64,000 nucleotides of DNA from Limnoperna fortunei (Eukaryota; Mollusca; Bivalvia; Mytilida; Modiolidae): contig OX104122.1 of NCBI GenBank assembly GCA_944474755.1, positions 8,395,223-8,459,222 of the forward strand, read 5' to 3'. This document shows positions 23,418 to 35,990 of the stretch, in pieces. Below the pieces are notes generated by a model that worked only from the letters and a program-made list of their open reading frames with translations, searched no databases and was not told the DNA's origin. Made by a program: the position numbers and the translations under genes. How positions within the stretch are numbered: the stretch's first letter is position 1; each line of letters begins with the position of its first letter.

Positions 23418-23629
23418 GGTTTAATCAAAGAATGGTGTGTGTGAATAAAAATTTGTAACATGTTTACCAATCTTGTGACACATAAATTGAACAAGTTAAA
23501 TGTATAAAAATAACAAAGGGAAAATATTTCTAAATCTTAATTTTTATACATTTCTCAAAAATATTATATTATAACCGTTATGACTTTTCTAAATACATAT
23601 TTTTACAATAAAAATCCTTACTACGACAA

Positions 23630-23634
23630 CTATA
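23630..23634. repeat. Right copy of probable 5-bp target-site duplication (CTATA)
   Basis: This matches 13611-13615 and is followed by tccacagg, which continues the satellite. See the left copy for the uncertainty caused by the TA-rich target and the extra A at 23629. Confidence 0.6.
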
Positions 23635-26600
23635 TCCACAGGTACGCACAGTAACAGTGCACACGGCTTATCTGTCATTAAATCTACAGGTACGCACAGT
23701 AACATTTCACACGTCTTATATGTCTTTAAATCTACAGGTACGCACAGTAACATTCCGGCTTATATGTCTTTATATCTACAGGTATACACAGTAACAGTTC
23801 ACACGGCTTATCTGTCTTTATATCTACAGGTACACACAGTATCAATGTACACGGCTTATCTGTCATTAAATCTACAGGTACGCACAGTAACATTTCCCAC
23901 GGCTTATATGTCTTTAAATCTACAGGTACCCACAGTAACAGTTCACACGGCTTATCTGTCTTTATATCTACAGGTACACACAGTAATACTTCACACGGCT
24001 TAACTGTCTTTATATCTACAGGTACACACAATAACAGTTCACACGGCCTATCTGTCTTTTTATCTACAGGTACACACAGTACCATTTCACACGGCTAATC
24101 TGTCTTTATATCTAAAGGTAAACAGAGTAACAGTTCACGCGGCTTATCTGTCTTTATATCTACAGGTACACACAGTAACAGTTCACACGGCTTATCTGTC
24201 TTTATATCTACAGGTACACACAGTAACAGTTCACATGGCTTATCTGTCTTTATATCTACAGGTACACACAGTAAACAGTTCACACGCTTATCTGTCTTTA
24301 AATCTACAGGTACGCACAGTAACTGTTCACATGGCTTATCTGTCTTTATATCTACAGGTACACATAGTAACTGTTCATACGGCTTATCTGTCTTTATATC
24401 TACAGGTACACACAGTAACAGTTCACACGGCACTTCTGTCTTTAAATCTACAGGTACGCACAGTAACAGTTCACACGGCTAATCTGTCTTTATATCTACA
24501 GGTACACACAGTAACTGTTCACACGGCTTATCTGTCTTTATATCTACAGGTATACACAGTAACAGTTCACACGGCTTATCTGTCTTTATATCTACAGGTA
24601 CACACAGTAACAGTTCACACGGCTTATCTGTCTTTAGGTCTACAGGTACACACAGTTACAGTTCACATGGCTTATCTGTCTTTATATCTACAGGTACACA
24701 CAGTAACAGTTCACACGGTTTATCTGTCTTTAAGTCTACAGGTACACATAGTAACAGTTCACATGGTTTATCTGTCTTTATATCTACAGGTACACACAGT
24801 ATCAGTAATTCACAAGGCTTTTCTGTATCTATATCTACAGGTACACACAGTAACAGTTCACACGGCTTATCTGTCTTTATATCTACATGTACACACAGTA
24901 ACAGTTCACACGGCTTATCTGTGTTAATATCTACAGGTAAACACAGTAACAGTAATTCACAAGGCTTATCTGTATCTATATCTACAGGTACACACAGTAA
25001 CAGTTCACACGGCTTATCTGTCTTTATATCTACAGGTACACACAGTAAAAGTACACACGGCTTATCTGTCTTTATATCGAAAAGAACGCACTGTAACAGT
25101 TCACACGGATTATCTGTCTTTATATCTACAGGTACTCACAGTAACAGTTCACACGGATTATCTGTCTTTATATCTACAGGTACACACAGTAACAGTTCAC
25201 ACGGCTTATCTGTCTTTATATCTACAGGTACACACAGTAACAGTTCACACGGCTTATATGTCTTTATATCTACAGTTACACACAGTAACACTTCACACGG
25301 CTTATCTGTCTTTATATCTACGGGTACACCCAGTCACTGTTCACACGGCTTATCTGTCTTTATATCTACAGGTACACACAGTAACAGTACACACGGCTTA
25401 TTTGTCTATATATCCACAGGTACGCACAGTAACAGTTCACACGGCTGATCTGTCTTTAAATCTACAGGTACGCACAGTAACATTTCACACGGCTTATATG
25501 TCTTTATATCTACAGGTACACACAGTAAGAGTTCACACGGCTTATCTGTCTTTATATCTACATGTACCCACAGTAACAGTTCACACGGCTTATCTGTCTT
25601 TATATCTACAGGTACACACAGTAATACTTCACACGGCTTAACTGTCTTTATATCTACAGGTACACACAATAACAGTTCACACGGCTTATCTGTCTTTTTA
25701 TCTACAGGTACACACAGTACCATTTCACACGGCTAATCTGTCTTTATATCTAAAGGTAAACAGAGTAACAGTTCACGCGGCTTATCTGTCTTTATATCTA
25801 CAGGTACACACAGTAACAGTTCACACGGCTTATCTGTCTTTATATCTACAGGTACACACAGTAACAGTTCACATGGCTTATCTGTCTTTATATCTACAGG
25901 TACACACAGTAACAGTTCACACGGCTTATCTGTCTTTAAATCTACAGGTACGCACAGTAACTGTTCACATGGCTTATCTGTCTTTATATCTACAGGTACA
26001 CACAGTAAATGTTCATACGGCTTATCTGTCTTTAAATCTACAGGTACGCACAGTAACAGTTCACACGGCTAATCTGTCTTTATATCTACAGGTACACACA
26101 GTAACTGTTCACACGGCTTATCTGTCTTTATATCTACAGGTATACACAGTAACAGTTCACACGGCTTATCTGTCTTTATATCTACAGGTACACACAGTAA
26201 CAGTTCACACGGCTTATCTGTCTTTAGGTCTACAGGTACACACAGTAACAGTTCACACGGCCTATCTGTCTTTATATCTACAGGTATACACAGTAACAGT
26301 TCACACGGCTTATATGTCTTTATATATACAGGTACACACAGTAACAGTTCACACGGTTTATCTGTCTTTATATCTACAGGTACACACAGTTACAGTTCAC
26401 ATGGCTTATCTGTCTTTATATCTACATGTACACACAGTAACAGTTCACACGGCTTATCTGTCTTTAGGTCTACAGGTACACACAGTAACAGTTCACATGG
26501 TTTATATGTCTTTATATCTACAGGTACACACAGTATCAGTAATTCACAAGGCTTTTCTGTATCTATATCTACAGGTACACACAGTAACAGTTCACACGGC

Positions 26601-28374
26601 TTATATGTCTTTATATCTACATGTACACACAGTAACAGTTCACACGGCTTATCTGTGTTAATATCTACAGGTACACACAGTAACAGTAATTCACAAGGCT
26701 TATCTGTATCTATATCTACAGGTACATACAGTAACAGTTCACACGGCTTATCTGTCTTTATATCTACATGTACACACAGTAACAGTACACACGGCTTATC
26801 TGTCTTTATATCAAAAAGAACGCACAGTAACAGTTCACACGGATTATCTGTCTTTATATCTACAGGTACTCACAGTAACATTTCACACGGATTATCTGTC
26901 TTTATACCTACAGGTACACACAGTAACAGTTCACACGGCTTATCTGTCTTTATATCTACAGGTACACACAGTAACAGTTAACACGGCTTATATGTCTTTA
27001 TATCTACAGTTACACACAGTAACACTTCACACGGCTTATCTGTCTTTATATCTACAGGTACACACAGTTACAGTACACACGGCTTATTTGTCTATATATC
27101 CACAGGTACGCACAGTAACAGTGCACACGGCTTATATGTCATTAAATCTACAGGTACGCACAGTAACATTTCACACGTCTTATATGTCTTTAAATCTACA
27201 GGTACGCACAGTAACATTTCACACGGCTTATATGTCTTTATATCTACAGGTACACACAGTAACAGTTCACACGGCTTATCTGTCTTTATATCTACAGGTA
27301 CACACAGTATCAGTGCACACGGCTTATCTGTCATTAAATCTACAGGTACGCACAGTAACATTTCACACGTCTTATATGTCTTTAAATCTACAGGTACGCA
27401 CAGTAACATTTCACACGGCTTATATGTCTTTATATCTACAGGTACACACAATAACAGTACACACGGCTTATCTGTCGTTATATCTACAGGTACGCACAGT
27501 AACAGTTCACACGGCTTATCTGTCTTTATATCTACAGGTACACACAGTAACAGTTCACATGTCTTATCTGACTTTATATCTCCATGTACACACAGTAACA
27601 GTTCACACGGCTTATCTGTCTTTATATCTACAGGTACACACAATAACAGTTCACACGGCTTATCTGTCTTTTTATCTACAGGTACACACAGTACCATTTC
27701 ACACGGCTAATCTGTCTTTATATCTAAAGGTAAACAGAGTAACAGTTCACGCGGCTTATCTGTCTTTATATCTATAGGTACACACAGTAACTGTTCACAC
27801 GGCTTATCTGTCTTTATATCTACAGGTACACACAGTAACAGTTCACATGGCTTATCTGTCTTTATATCTACAGGTACACACAGTAACAGTTAACACGGCT
27901 TATCTGTCTTTAGGTCTACAGGTACACACAGTTACAGTTCACATGGCTTATCTGTCTTTATATCTACAGGTACACACAGTAACAGTTCACACGGTTTATC
28001 TGTCTTTAGGTCTACAGGTACACATAGTAACAGTTCACATGGTTTATCTGTCTTTAAATCTACAGGTACGCACAGTAACTGTTCACATGGCTTATCTGTC
28101 TTTATATCTACAGGTACACACAGTAACTGTTCATACGGCTTATCTGTCTTTAAATCTACAGGTACGCACAGTAACAGTTCACACGGATAATCTGTCTTTA
28201 TATCTACAGGTACACACAGTAACTGTTCACACGGCTTATCTGTCTTGAAATCTACAGGTATACACAGTAACAGTTCACACGGCTTATCTGTCTTTATATC
28301 TACAGGTACACACAGTAACAGTTAACACGGCTTATCTGTCTTTAGGTCTACAGGTACACACAGTTACAGTTCAC

Positions 28375-30860
28375 ATGGCTTATCTGTCTTTATATCTACA
28401 GGTACACACAGTAACAGTTCACACGGTTTATCTGTCTTTAGGTCTACAGGTACACATAGTAACAGTTCACATGGTTTATCTGTCTTTATATCTACAGGTA
28501 CACACAGTATCAGTAATTCACAAGGCTTTTCTGTATCTATATCTACAGGTACACACAGTAACAGTTCACACGGCTTATCTGTCTTTATATCTACATGTAC
28601 AAACAGTAACAGTTCACACGGCTTATCTGTGTTAATATCTACAGGTAAACACAGTAACAGTAATTCACAAGGCTTATCTGTATCTATATCTACAGGTACA
28701 CACAGTAACAGTTCACACGGCTTATCTGTCTTTATATCTACAGGTACACACAGTAACAGTACACACGGCTTATCGGTCTTTATATCGAAAAGAACGCACA
28801 GTAACAGTTCACACGGATTATCTGTCTTTATATCTACAGGTACTCACAGTAACAGTTCACACGGATTATCTGTCTTTATATCTACAGGTACACACAGTAA
28901 CAGTTCACACGGCTTATCTGTCTTTATATCTACAGGTACACACAGTAACAGTTCACACGGCTTATATGTCTTTATATCTACAGTTACACACAGTAACACT
29001 TCACACGGCTTATCTGTCTTTATATCTACAGGTACACCCAGTCACTGTTCACACGGCTTCTCTGTCTTTAAATCTACAGGTACGCACAGTAACTGTTCAC
29101 ATGGCTTATCTGTCTTTATATCTACAGGTACACACAGTAACTGTTCATACGGCTTATCTGTCTTTAAATCTACAGGTACGCACAGTAACAGTTCACACGG
29201 CTAATCTGTCTTTATATCTACAGGTACACACAGTAACTGTTCACACGGCTTATCTGTCTTTATTTCTACAGGTATACACAGTAACAGTTCACACTACTTA
29301 TCTGTCTTTATATCTACAGGTACACACAGTAACAGTTCACACGGCTTATCTGTCTTTAGGTCTACAGGTACACACAGTTACAGTTCACATGGCTTATCTG
29401 TCTTTATATCTACAGGTACACACAGCAACAGTTCACACGGTTTATCTGTCTTTAGGTCTACAGGTACACATAGTAACAGTTCACATGGTTTATCTGTCTT
29501 TATATCTACAGGTACACACAGTATCAGTAATTCACAAGGCTTTTCTGTATCTATATCTACAGGTACACACAGTAACAGTTCACACGGCTTATCTGTCTTT
29601 ATATCTACATGTACACACAGTAACAGTTCACACGGCTTATCTGTGTTAATATCTACAGGTAAACACAGTAACAGTAATTCACAAGGCTTATATGTATCTA
29701 TATCTACAGGTACACACAGTAACAGTTCACACGGCTTATCTGTCTTTATATCTACAGGTACACACAGTAACAGTACACACGGCTTATCTGTCTTTATATC
29801 GAAAAGAACGCACAGTAACAGTTCACACGATTATCTGTCTTTATATCTACAGGTACTCACAGTAACAGTTCAAACGGATTATCTGTCTTTATATCTACAG
29901 GTACACACAGTAACAGTTCACACGGCTTATCTGTCTTTATATCTACAGGTACACACAGTAACAGTTCACACGGCTTATATGTCTTTATATCTACAGTTAC
30001 ACACAGTAACACTTCACACGGCTTATCTGTCTTTATATCTACAGGTACACCCAGTCACTGTTCACACGGCTTCTCTGTCTTTAAATCTACAGGTACGCAC
30101 AGTAACTGTTCACATGGCTTATCTCTCTTTATATCTACAGGTACACACAGTAACTGTTCATACGGCTTATGTCTTTAAATCTACAGGTACGCACAGTAAC
30201 AGTTCACACGGCTAATCTGTCTTTATATCTACAGGTAGACACAGTAACTGTTCACACGGCTTATCTGTCTTTATATCTACAGGTATACACAGTAACAGTT
30301 CACACTACTTATCTGTCTTTATATCTACAGGTACACACAGTAACAGTTCACACGGCTTATCTGTCTTTAGGTCTACAGGTACACACAGTTACAGTTCACA
30401 TGGCTTATCTGTCTTTATATCTACAGGTACACACAGCAACAGTTCACACGGTTTATCTGTCTTTAGGTCTACAGGTACACATAGTAACAGTTCACATGGT
30501 TTATCTGTCTTTATATCTACAGGCACACACAGTATCAGTAATTCACAAGGCTTTTCTGCATCTATATCTACAGGTACACACAGTAACAGTTCACACGGCT
30601 TATCTGTATTTATATCTACATGTACACACAGTAACAGTTCACACGGCTTATCTGTGTTAATATCTACAGGTAAACACAGTAACAGTAATTCACAAGGCTT
30701 ATCTGTATCTATATCTACAGGTACACACAGTAACAGTTCACACGGCTTATCTGTCTTTATATCTACAGGTACACACAATAACAGTACACACGGCTTATCT
30801 GTCTTTATATCGAAAAGAACGCACAGTAACAGTTCACACGGATTATCTGTCTTTATATCT
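28375..30860 (+). repeat. Higher-order repeat, about 1.01 kb (21 monomers), two full copies plus a partial
   Basis: A unit with gttaatatctacaggtaaac recurs at 28629, 29643 and 30654 (offsets 1014 and 1011). The same order of neighbours follows: cagtaattcacaagg, tatcgaaaagaacgc, ctacagttacac and acacccagtcactg. The third copy departs from the pattern near 30860. Copies 2 and 3 share changes absent from copy 1, such as cacactacttat. Confidence 0.8.
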
Positions 30861-30929
30861 ACAGGTACACCCAGTCACTGTTCACACGGCTTATCTGTCT
30901 TTATATCTACAGGTACACACAGTAACAGT

Positions 30930-33900
30930 GCACACGGCTTATTTGTCTTTATATCCACAGGTACGCACAGTAACAGTTCACACAGCTGATCTGTCTTTAA
31001 ATCTACAGGTACGCACAGTAACATTTCACACGGCTTATCTGTCTTTATATCTACAGGTACACACAGTAACAGTTCACACGGCTTATCTGTCTTTAAATCT
31101 ACAGGTACGCACAGTAACTGTTCACATAGCTTATCTGTCTTTATATCTACAGGTACACACAGTAACTGTTCACACGGCTTATCTGTCTTTAAATCTACAG
31201 GTACGCACAGTAACAGTTCACACGGCTAATCTGTCTTTATATCTACAGGTACACACAGTAACTGTTCACACGGCTTATCTGTCTTTATATCTACAGGTAT
31301 ACACAGTAACAGTTCACACGGCTTATCTGTCTTTATATCTACAGGTACACACAGTAACTGTTCACACGGCTTATCTGTCTTTATATCTACAGGTACACAC
31401 AGTAACAGTTCCCACGGCTTATCTGTCTTTATATCTACAGGTACACACAGTAACAGTTCACACGGCTTATCTGTCTATAAATCTACAGGTACGCACAGTA
31501 ACAGTTCACATGGCTAATCTGTCTTTATATCTACAGGTACACACAGTAATTGTTCAAACGGCTTATCTGTCTTTAAATCTACAGGTACGCACAGTAACTG
31601 TTCACACGCTAATCTGTCTTTATATCTACAGGTACACACAGTAACTGTTCACACGGCTTATCTGTCTTTATATCTACAGGTACACACAGTAACAGTTACA
31701 AGGGCTTATCTGTTTTTATATCTACAGGTACACACAATAACAGTTCACACGGCTTATCTGTCTTTATATCTACAGGTACGCACAGTAACAGTTCACACGA
31801 CTTATCAGTCTTTATATCTACAGGTACACACAGTAACAGTTCACACGGCTTATTGGACTTTATATCTACAGGTACACACAGTAGCAGTTCACACGGCTTA
31901 TCTGTCATTATATCTACAGGTACACACAATAACAGAACACACGGCTTATCTGTCTTTATATCTACAGGTACGCACAGTAACAGTTCACACTGCTTATCTG
32001 TTTTCATATCTACAGGTACACACAGTAACAGTTCACACGGCTTATATGTCTTCATATCTACAGGTACACACAGTAACAGTTCATACGGCTTATTGGTCTT
32101 TATATCTACAGGTACACACAGTATCAGTTCACACGATTATCTGTCATTATATCTACAGGTACACACAGTAACAGTTCACACGGCTTATTGGTCTTTATAT
32201 CTACAGGTACACACAGTAACAGTTCACACGGATTATCTGTCTTTATATCTACAGGTACACACAATAACAGTAAAAACGGCTTATCTGTCGTTATACCTAC
32301 AGGTACGCACAGTAACAGTTCATACGGCTTATCTGTCGTTATATCTACAGGTACGCACAGTAACTGTTCACAGGGCTTATCTGTCTTTATATCTACAGGT
32401 ACACACAGTAACAGTACACACGGCTTATTTGTCTTTATATCCACAGGTACGCACAGTAACAGTTCACACAGCTGATCTGTCTTTAAATCTACAGGTACGC
32501 ACAGTAACATTTCACACGGCTTATATGTCTTTATATCTACAGGTACACACAGTAACAGTTCACATGGCTTATCTGTCTTTATATCTACAGGTACACACAG
32601 TATCAGTTCACACGGCTTATCTGTCATTATATCAACAGGTACACACAATAACAGTTCACACGGCTTATCTGTCTTTATATCTACAGGTACACACAGTACC
32701 ATTTCACACGGCCTATCTGTCTTTATATCTAAAGGTATACACAGTTACAGTTCACACGGCTTATCTGTCTTTATATCTACAGGTACACACAGTAACAGTT
32801 CACACGGCTTATCTGTCTTTATATCTACAGGTACACACAGTAACAGTTCACATGGCTTATCTGTCTTTATATCTACAGGTACACACAGTAACAGTTCACA
32901 CAGCTTATCTGTCTTTAAATCTACAGGTACGCACAGTAACTGTTCACATAGCTTATCTACAGGTACACACAGTAACTGTTCACACGGCTTATCTGTCTTT
33001 AAATCTACAGGTACGCACAGTAACAGTTCACACGGCTAATCTGTCTTTATATCTACAGGTACACACAGTAACTGTTCACACGGCTTATCTGTCTTTATAT
33101 CTACAGGTATACACAGTAACAGTTCACACGGCTTATCTGTCTTTATATCTACAGGTACACACAGTAACTGTTCACACGGCTTATCTGTCTTTATATCTAC
33201 AGGTACACACAGTAACAGTTCCCACGGCTTATCTGTCTTTATATCTACAGGTACACACGGTAACAGTTCACACGGCTTATCTGTCTATAAATCTACAGGT
33301 ACGCACAGTAACAGTTCACATGGCTAATCTGTCTTTATATCTACAGGTACACACAGTAATTGTTCACACGGCTTATCTGTCTTTAAATCTACAGGTACGC
33401 ACAGTAACTGTTCACACGGCTATTCTGTCTTTATATCTACAGGTACACACAGTAACTGTTCACACGGCTTATCTGTCTTTATATCTACAGGTACACACAG
33501 TAACAGTTACAAGGGCTTATCTGTTTTTATATCTACAGGTACACACAATAACAGTTCACACGGCTTATCTGTCTTTATATCTACAGGTACGCACAGTAAC
33601 AGTTCACACGACTTATCAGTCTTTATATCTACAGGTACACGCAGTAACAGTTCACACGGCTTATTGGACTTTATATCTACAGGTACGCACAGTAGCAGTT
33701 CACACGGCTTATCTGTCATTATATCTACAGGTACACACAATAACAGAACACACGGCTTATCTGTCTTTATATCTACAGGTACGCACAGTAACAGTTCACA
33801 CTGCTTATCTGTTTTCATATCTACAGGTACACACAGTAACAGTTCACACGGCTTATACGTCTTTATATCTACAGGTACACACAGTAACAGTTCACACCGC

Positions 33901-35990
33901 TTATTGGTCTTTATATCTACAGGTACACACAGTATCAGTTCACACGATTATCTGTCATTATATCTACAGGTACACACAGTAACAGTTCACACGGCTTATT
34001 GGTCTTTATATCTACAGGTACACACAGTAACAGTTCACACGGATTATCTGTCTTTATATCTACAGGTACACACAATAACAGTAAAAACGGCTTATCTGTC
34101 GTTATACCTACAGGTACGCACAGTAACAGTTCATACGGCTTATCTGTCGTTATATCTACAGGTACGCACAGTAACTGTTCACAGGGCTTATCTGTCTTTA
34201 TATCTACAGGTACGCACAGTAACAGTTCCCACGGCTTATCTGTTTTTATATCTACAGGTACACAAAGTAACAGTTCACACGGCTTATCTGTCTTTATATC
34301 TACAGGTACACACATTAACAGTTCACACGGCTTATCTGTCTTTATATCTACAGGAACACACAGTAACAGTTCACACGGCCTATCTGTCTTTATATCTACA
34401 GGTATACACAGTATCAGTTCACACGGCTTATCTGTCATTATATCTACAGGTACACACAATAACAGTAAACACGGCTTATCTGTCGTTATATCTACAGGTC
34501 GCACAGTAACTGTTCACACGGCTTATCTGTCTTTATATCTACAGGTACACACAATAACAGTTCACACGGCTTATCTGTCTTTATATCTACAGGTACACAC
34601 AGTACCATTTCACACGGCCTATCTGTCTTTATTTCTAAAGGTATACACAGTAACAGTTCACACGGCTAATCTGTCTTTATATCTACAGGTACACACAGTA
34701 ACTGTTCACACGTCTTATCTGTCTTTATATCTACAGGTATACACAGTAACAGTTCACACGGCTTATCTGTCTTTATATCTACAGGTACACACAGTAACTG
34801 TTCACACGGCTTATCTGTCTTTATATCTACAGGTACACACAGTAACAGTTCCCACGGCTTATCTGTCTTTATATCTACAGGTACACACAGTAACAGTTCA
34901 CACGGCTTATCTGTCTATAAATCTACAGGTACGCACAGTAACAGTTCACATGGCTAATCTGTCTTTATATCTACAGGTACACACAGTAATTGTTCACACG
35001 GCTTATCTGTCTTTAAATCTACAGGTACGCACAGTAACTGTTCACACGGCTAATCTGTCTTTATATCTACGGGTACACACAGTAACTGTTCACACGGCTT
35101 ATCTGTCTTTATATCTACAGGTACACACAGTAACAGTTACAAGGGCTTATCTGTTTTTATATCTACAGGTACACACAATAACAGTTCACATGGCTTATCT
35201 GTCTTTATATCTACAGGTACGCACAGTAACAGTTCACACGACTTATCAGTCTTTATATCTACAGGTACATACAGTAACAGTTCACACGTCTTATTGGACT
35301 TTATATCTACAGGTACACACAGTAGCAGTTCACACGGCTTATCTGTCATTATATCTACAGGTACACACAATAACAGAACACACGGTTTATCTGTCTTTAT
35401 ATCTACAGGTACACACAGTAACAGTTCACACTGCTTATCTGTTTTCATATCTACAGGTACACACAGTAACAGTTCACACGGCTTATATGTCTTTATATCT
35501 ACAGGTACACACAGTAACAGTTCACACGGCTTATTGGTCTTTATATCTACAGGTACACACAGTATCAGTTCACACGGTTATCTGTCATTATATCTACAGG
35601 TACACACAGTAACAGTTCACACGGCTTATTGGTCTTTATATCTACAGGTACATACAGTAACAGTTCACACGGATTATCTGTCTTTATATCTACAGGTACA
35701 CACAATAACAGTAAAAACGGCTTATCTGTCGTTATACCTACAGGTACGCACAGTAACAGTTCATACGGCTTATCTGTCGTTATATCTACAGGTACGCACA
35801 GTAACTGTTCACAGGGCTTATCTGTCTTTATATCTACAGGTACGCACAGTAACAGTTCCCACGGCTTATCTGTTTTTATATCTACAGGTACACAAAGTAA
35901 CAGTTCACACGGCTTATCTGTCTTTATATCTACAGGTACACACAGTAACAGTTCATACGCTTATCTGTCTTTATATCTACAGGTACACAC
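30930..35990 (+). repeat. Higher-order repeat, about 1.6-1.8 kb, three copies
   Basis: A rare variant order recurs three times: taacagttacaagggctt, then cacgacttatcag, ttattggactttat, cagtagcagttc and cacaataacagaacac. The ttattggactttat unit lies near 31850, 33660 and 35290 (offsets 1811 and 1630). Copy spacing differs by whole or partial monomers. A 12-bp-deleted unit at about 32958 is private to the interval between the first two. Confidence 0.75.

Larger units (their letters stand above)
13616..23628 (-). mobile_element. Ty3/gypsy-type LTR retrotransposon with env-like ORF, gag-deleted
   Basis: Two long direct repeats (LTRs) flank a pol frame and an env-like frame, all read on the minus strand. 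The outer ends are TG...CA on the plus strand (tgtcag at 13616, acgaca ending 23628), with CTATA on either side. Pol order is protease, RT, RNase H, integrase, which is diagnostic of Ty3/gypsy and not Ty1/copia. An env frame follows pol, as in errantiviruses and vertebrate retroviruses. A polypurine tract abuts the 3' LTR. No gag, leader or primer-binding site is present: pol begins 8 bases from the shortened 5' LTR. The copy therefore looks non-autonomous, although both long frames are intact. LTR identity is about 99.8% over shared sequence, implying very recent insertion. Confidence 0.95.
22288..23628 (-). repeat. 5' LTR, truncated at its inner end and carrying a 345-bp duplication
   Basis: This aligns to 14012-15008 of the other LTR (offset 8275-8276 up to 23072, then about 8620 after the duplication). 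It stops at aattaac (22288), where the 3' LTR continues for another 396 bp. The missing part is the inner end of the LTR, where R/U5 and the adjoining primer site would lie. Bases 22731-23072 are repeated at 23076-23417. The outer end is intact and abuts the satellite. Confidence 0.92.

Noticed and set aside
23629..23640. Telomeric or centromeric identity of the array
   Set aside because: The unit bears no resemblance to TTAGGG-type repeats, and nothing in the sequence alone shows centromere function.
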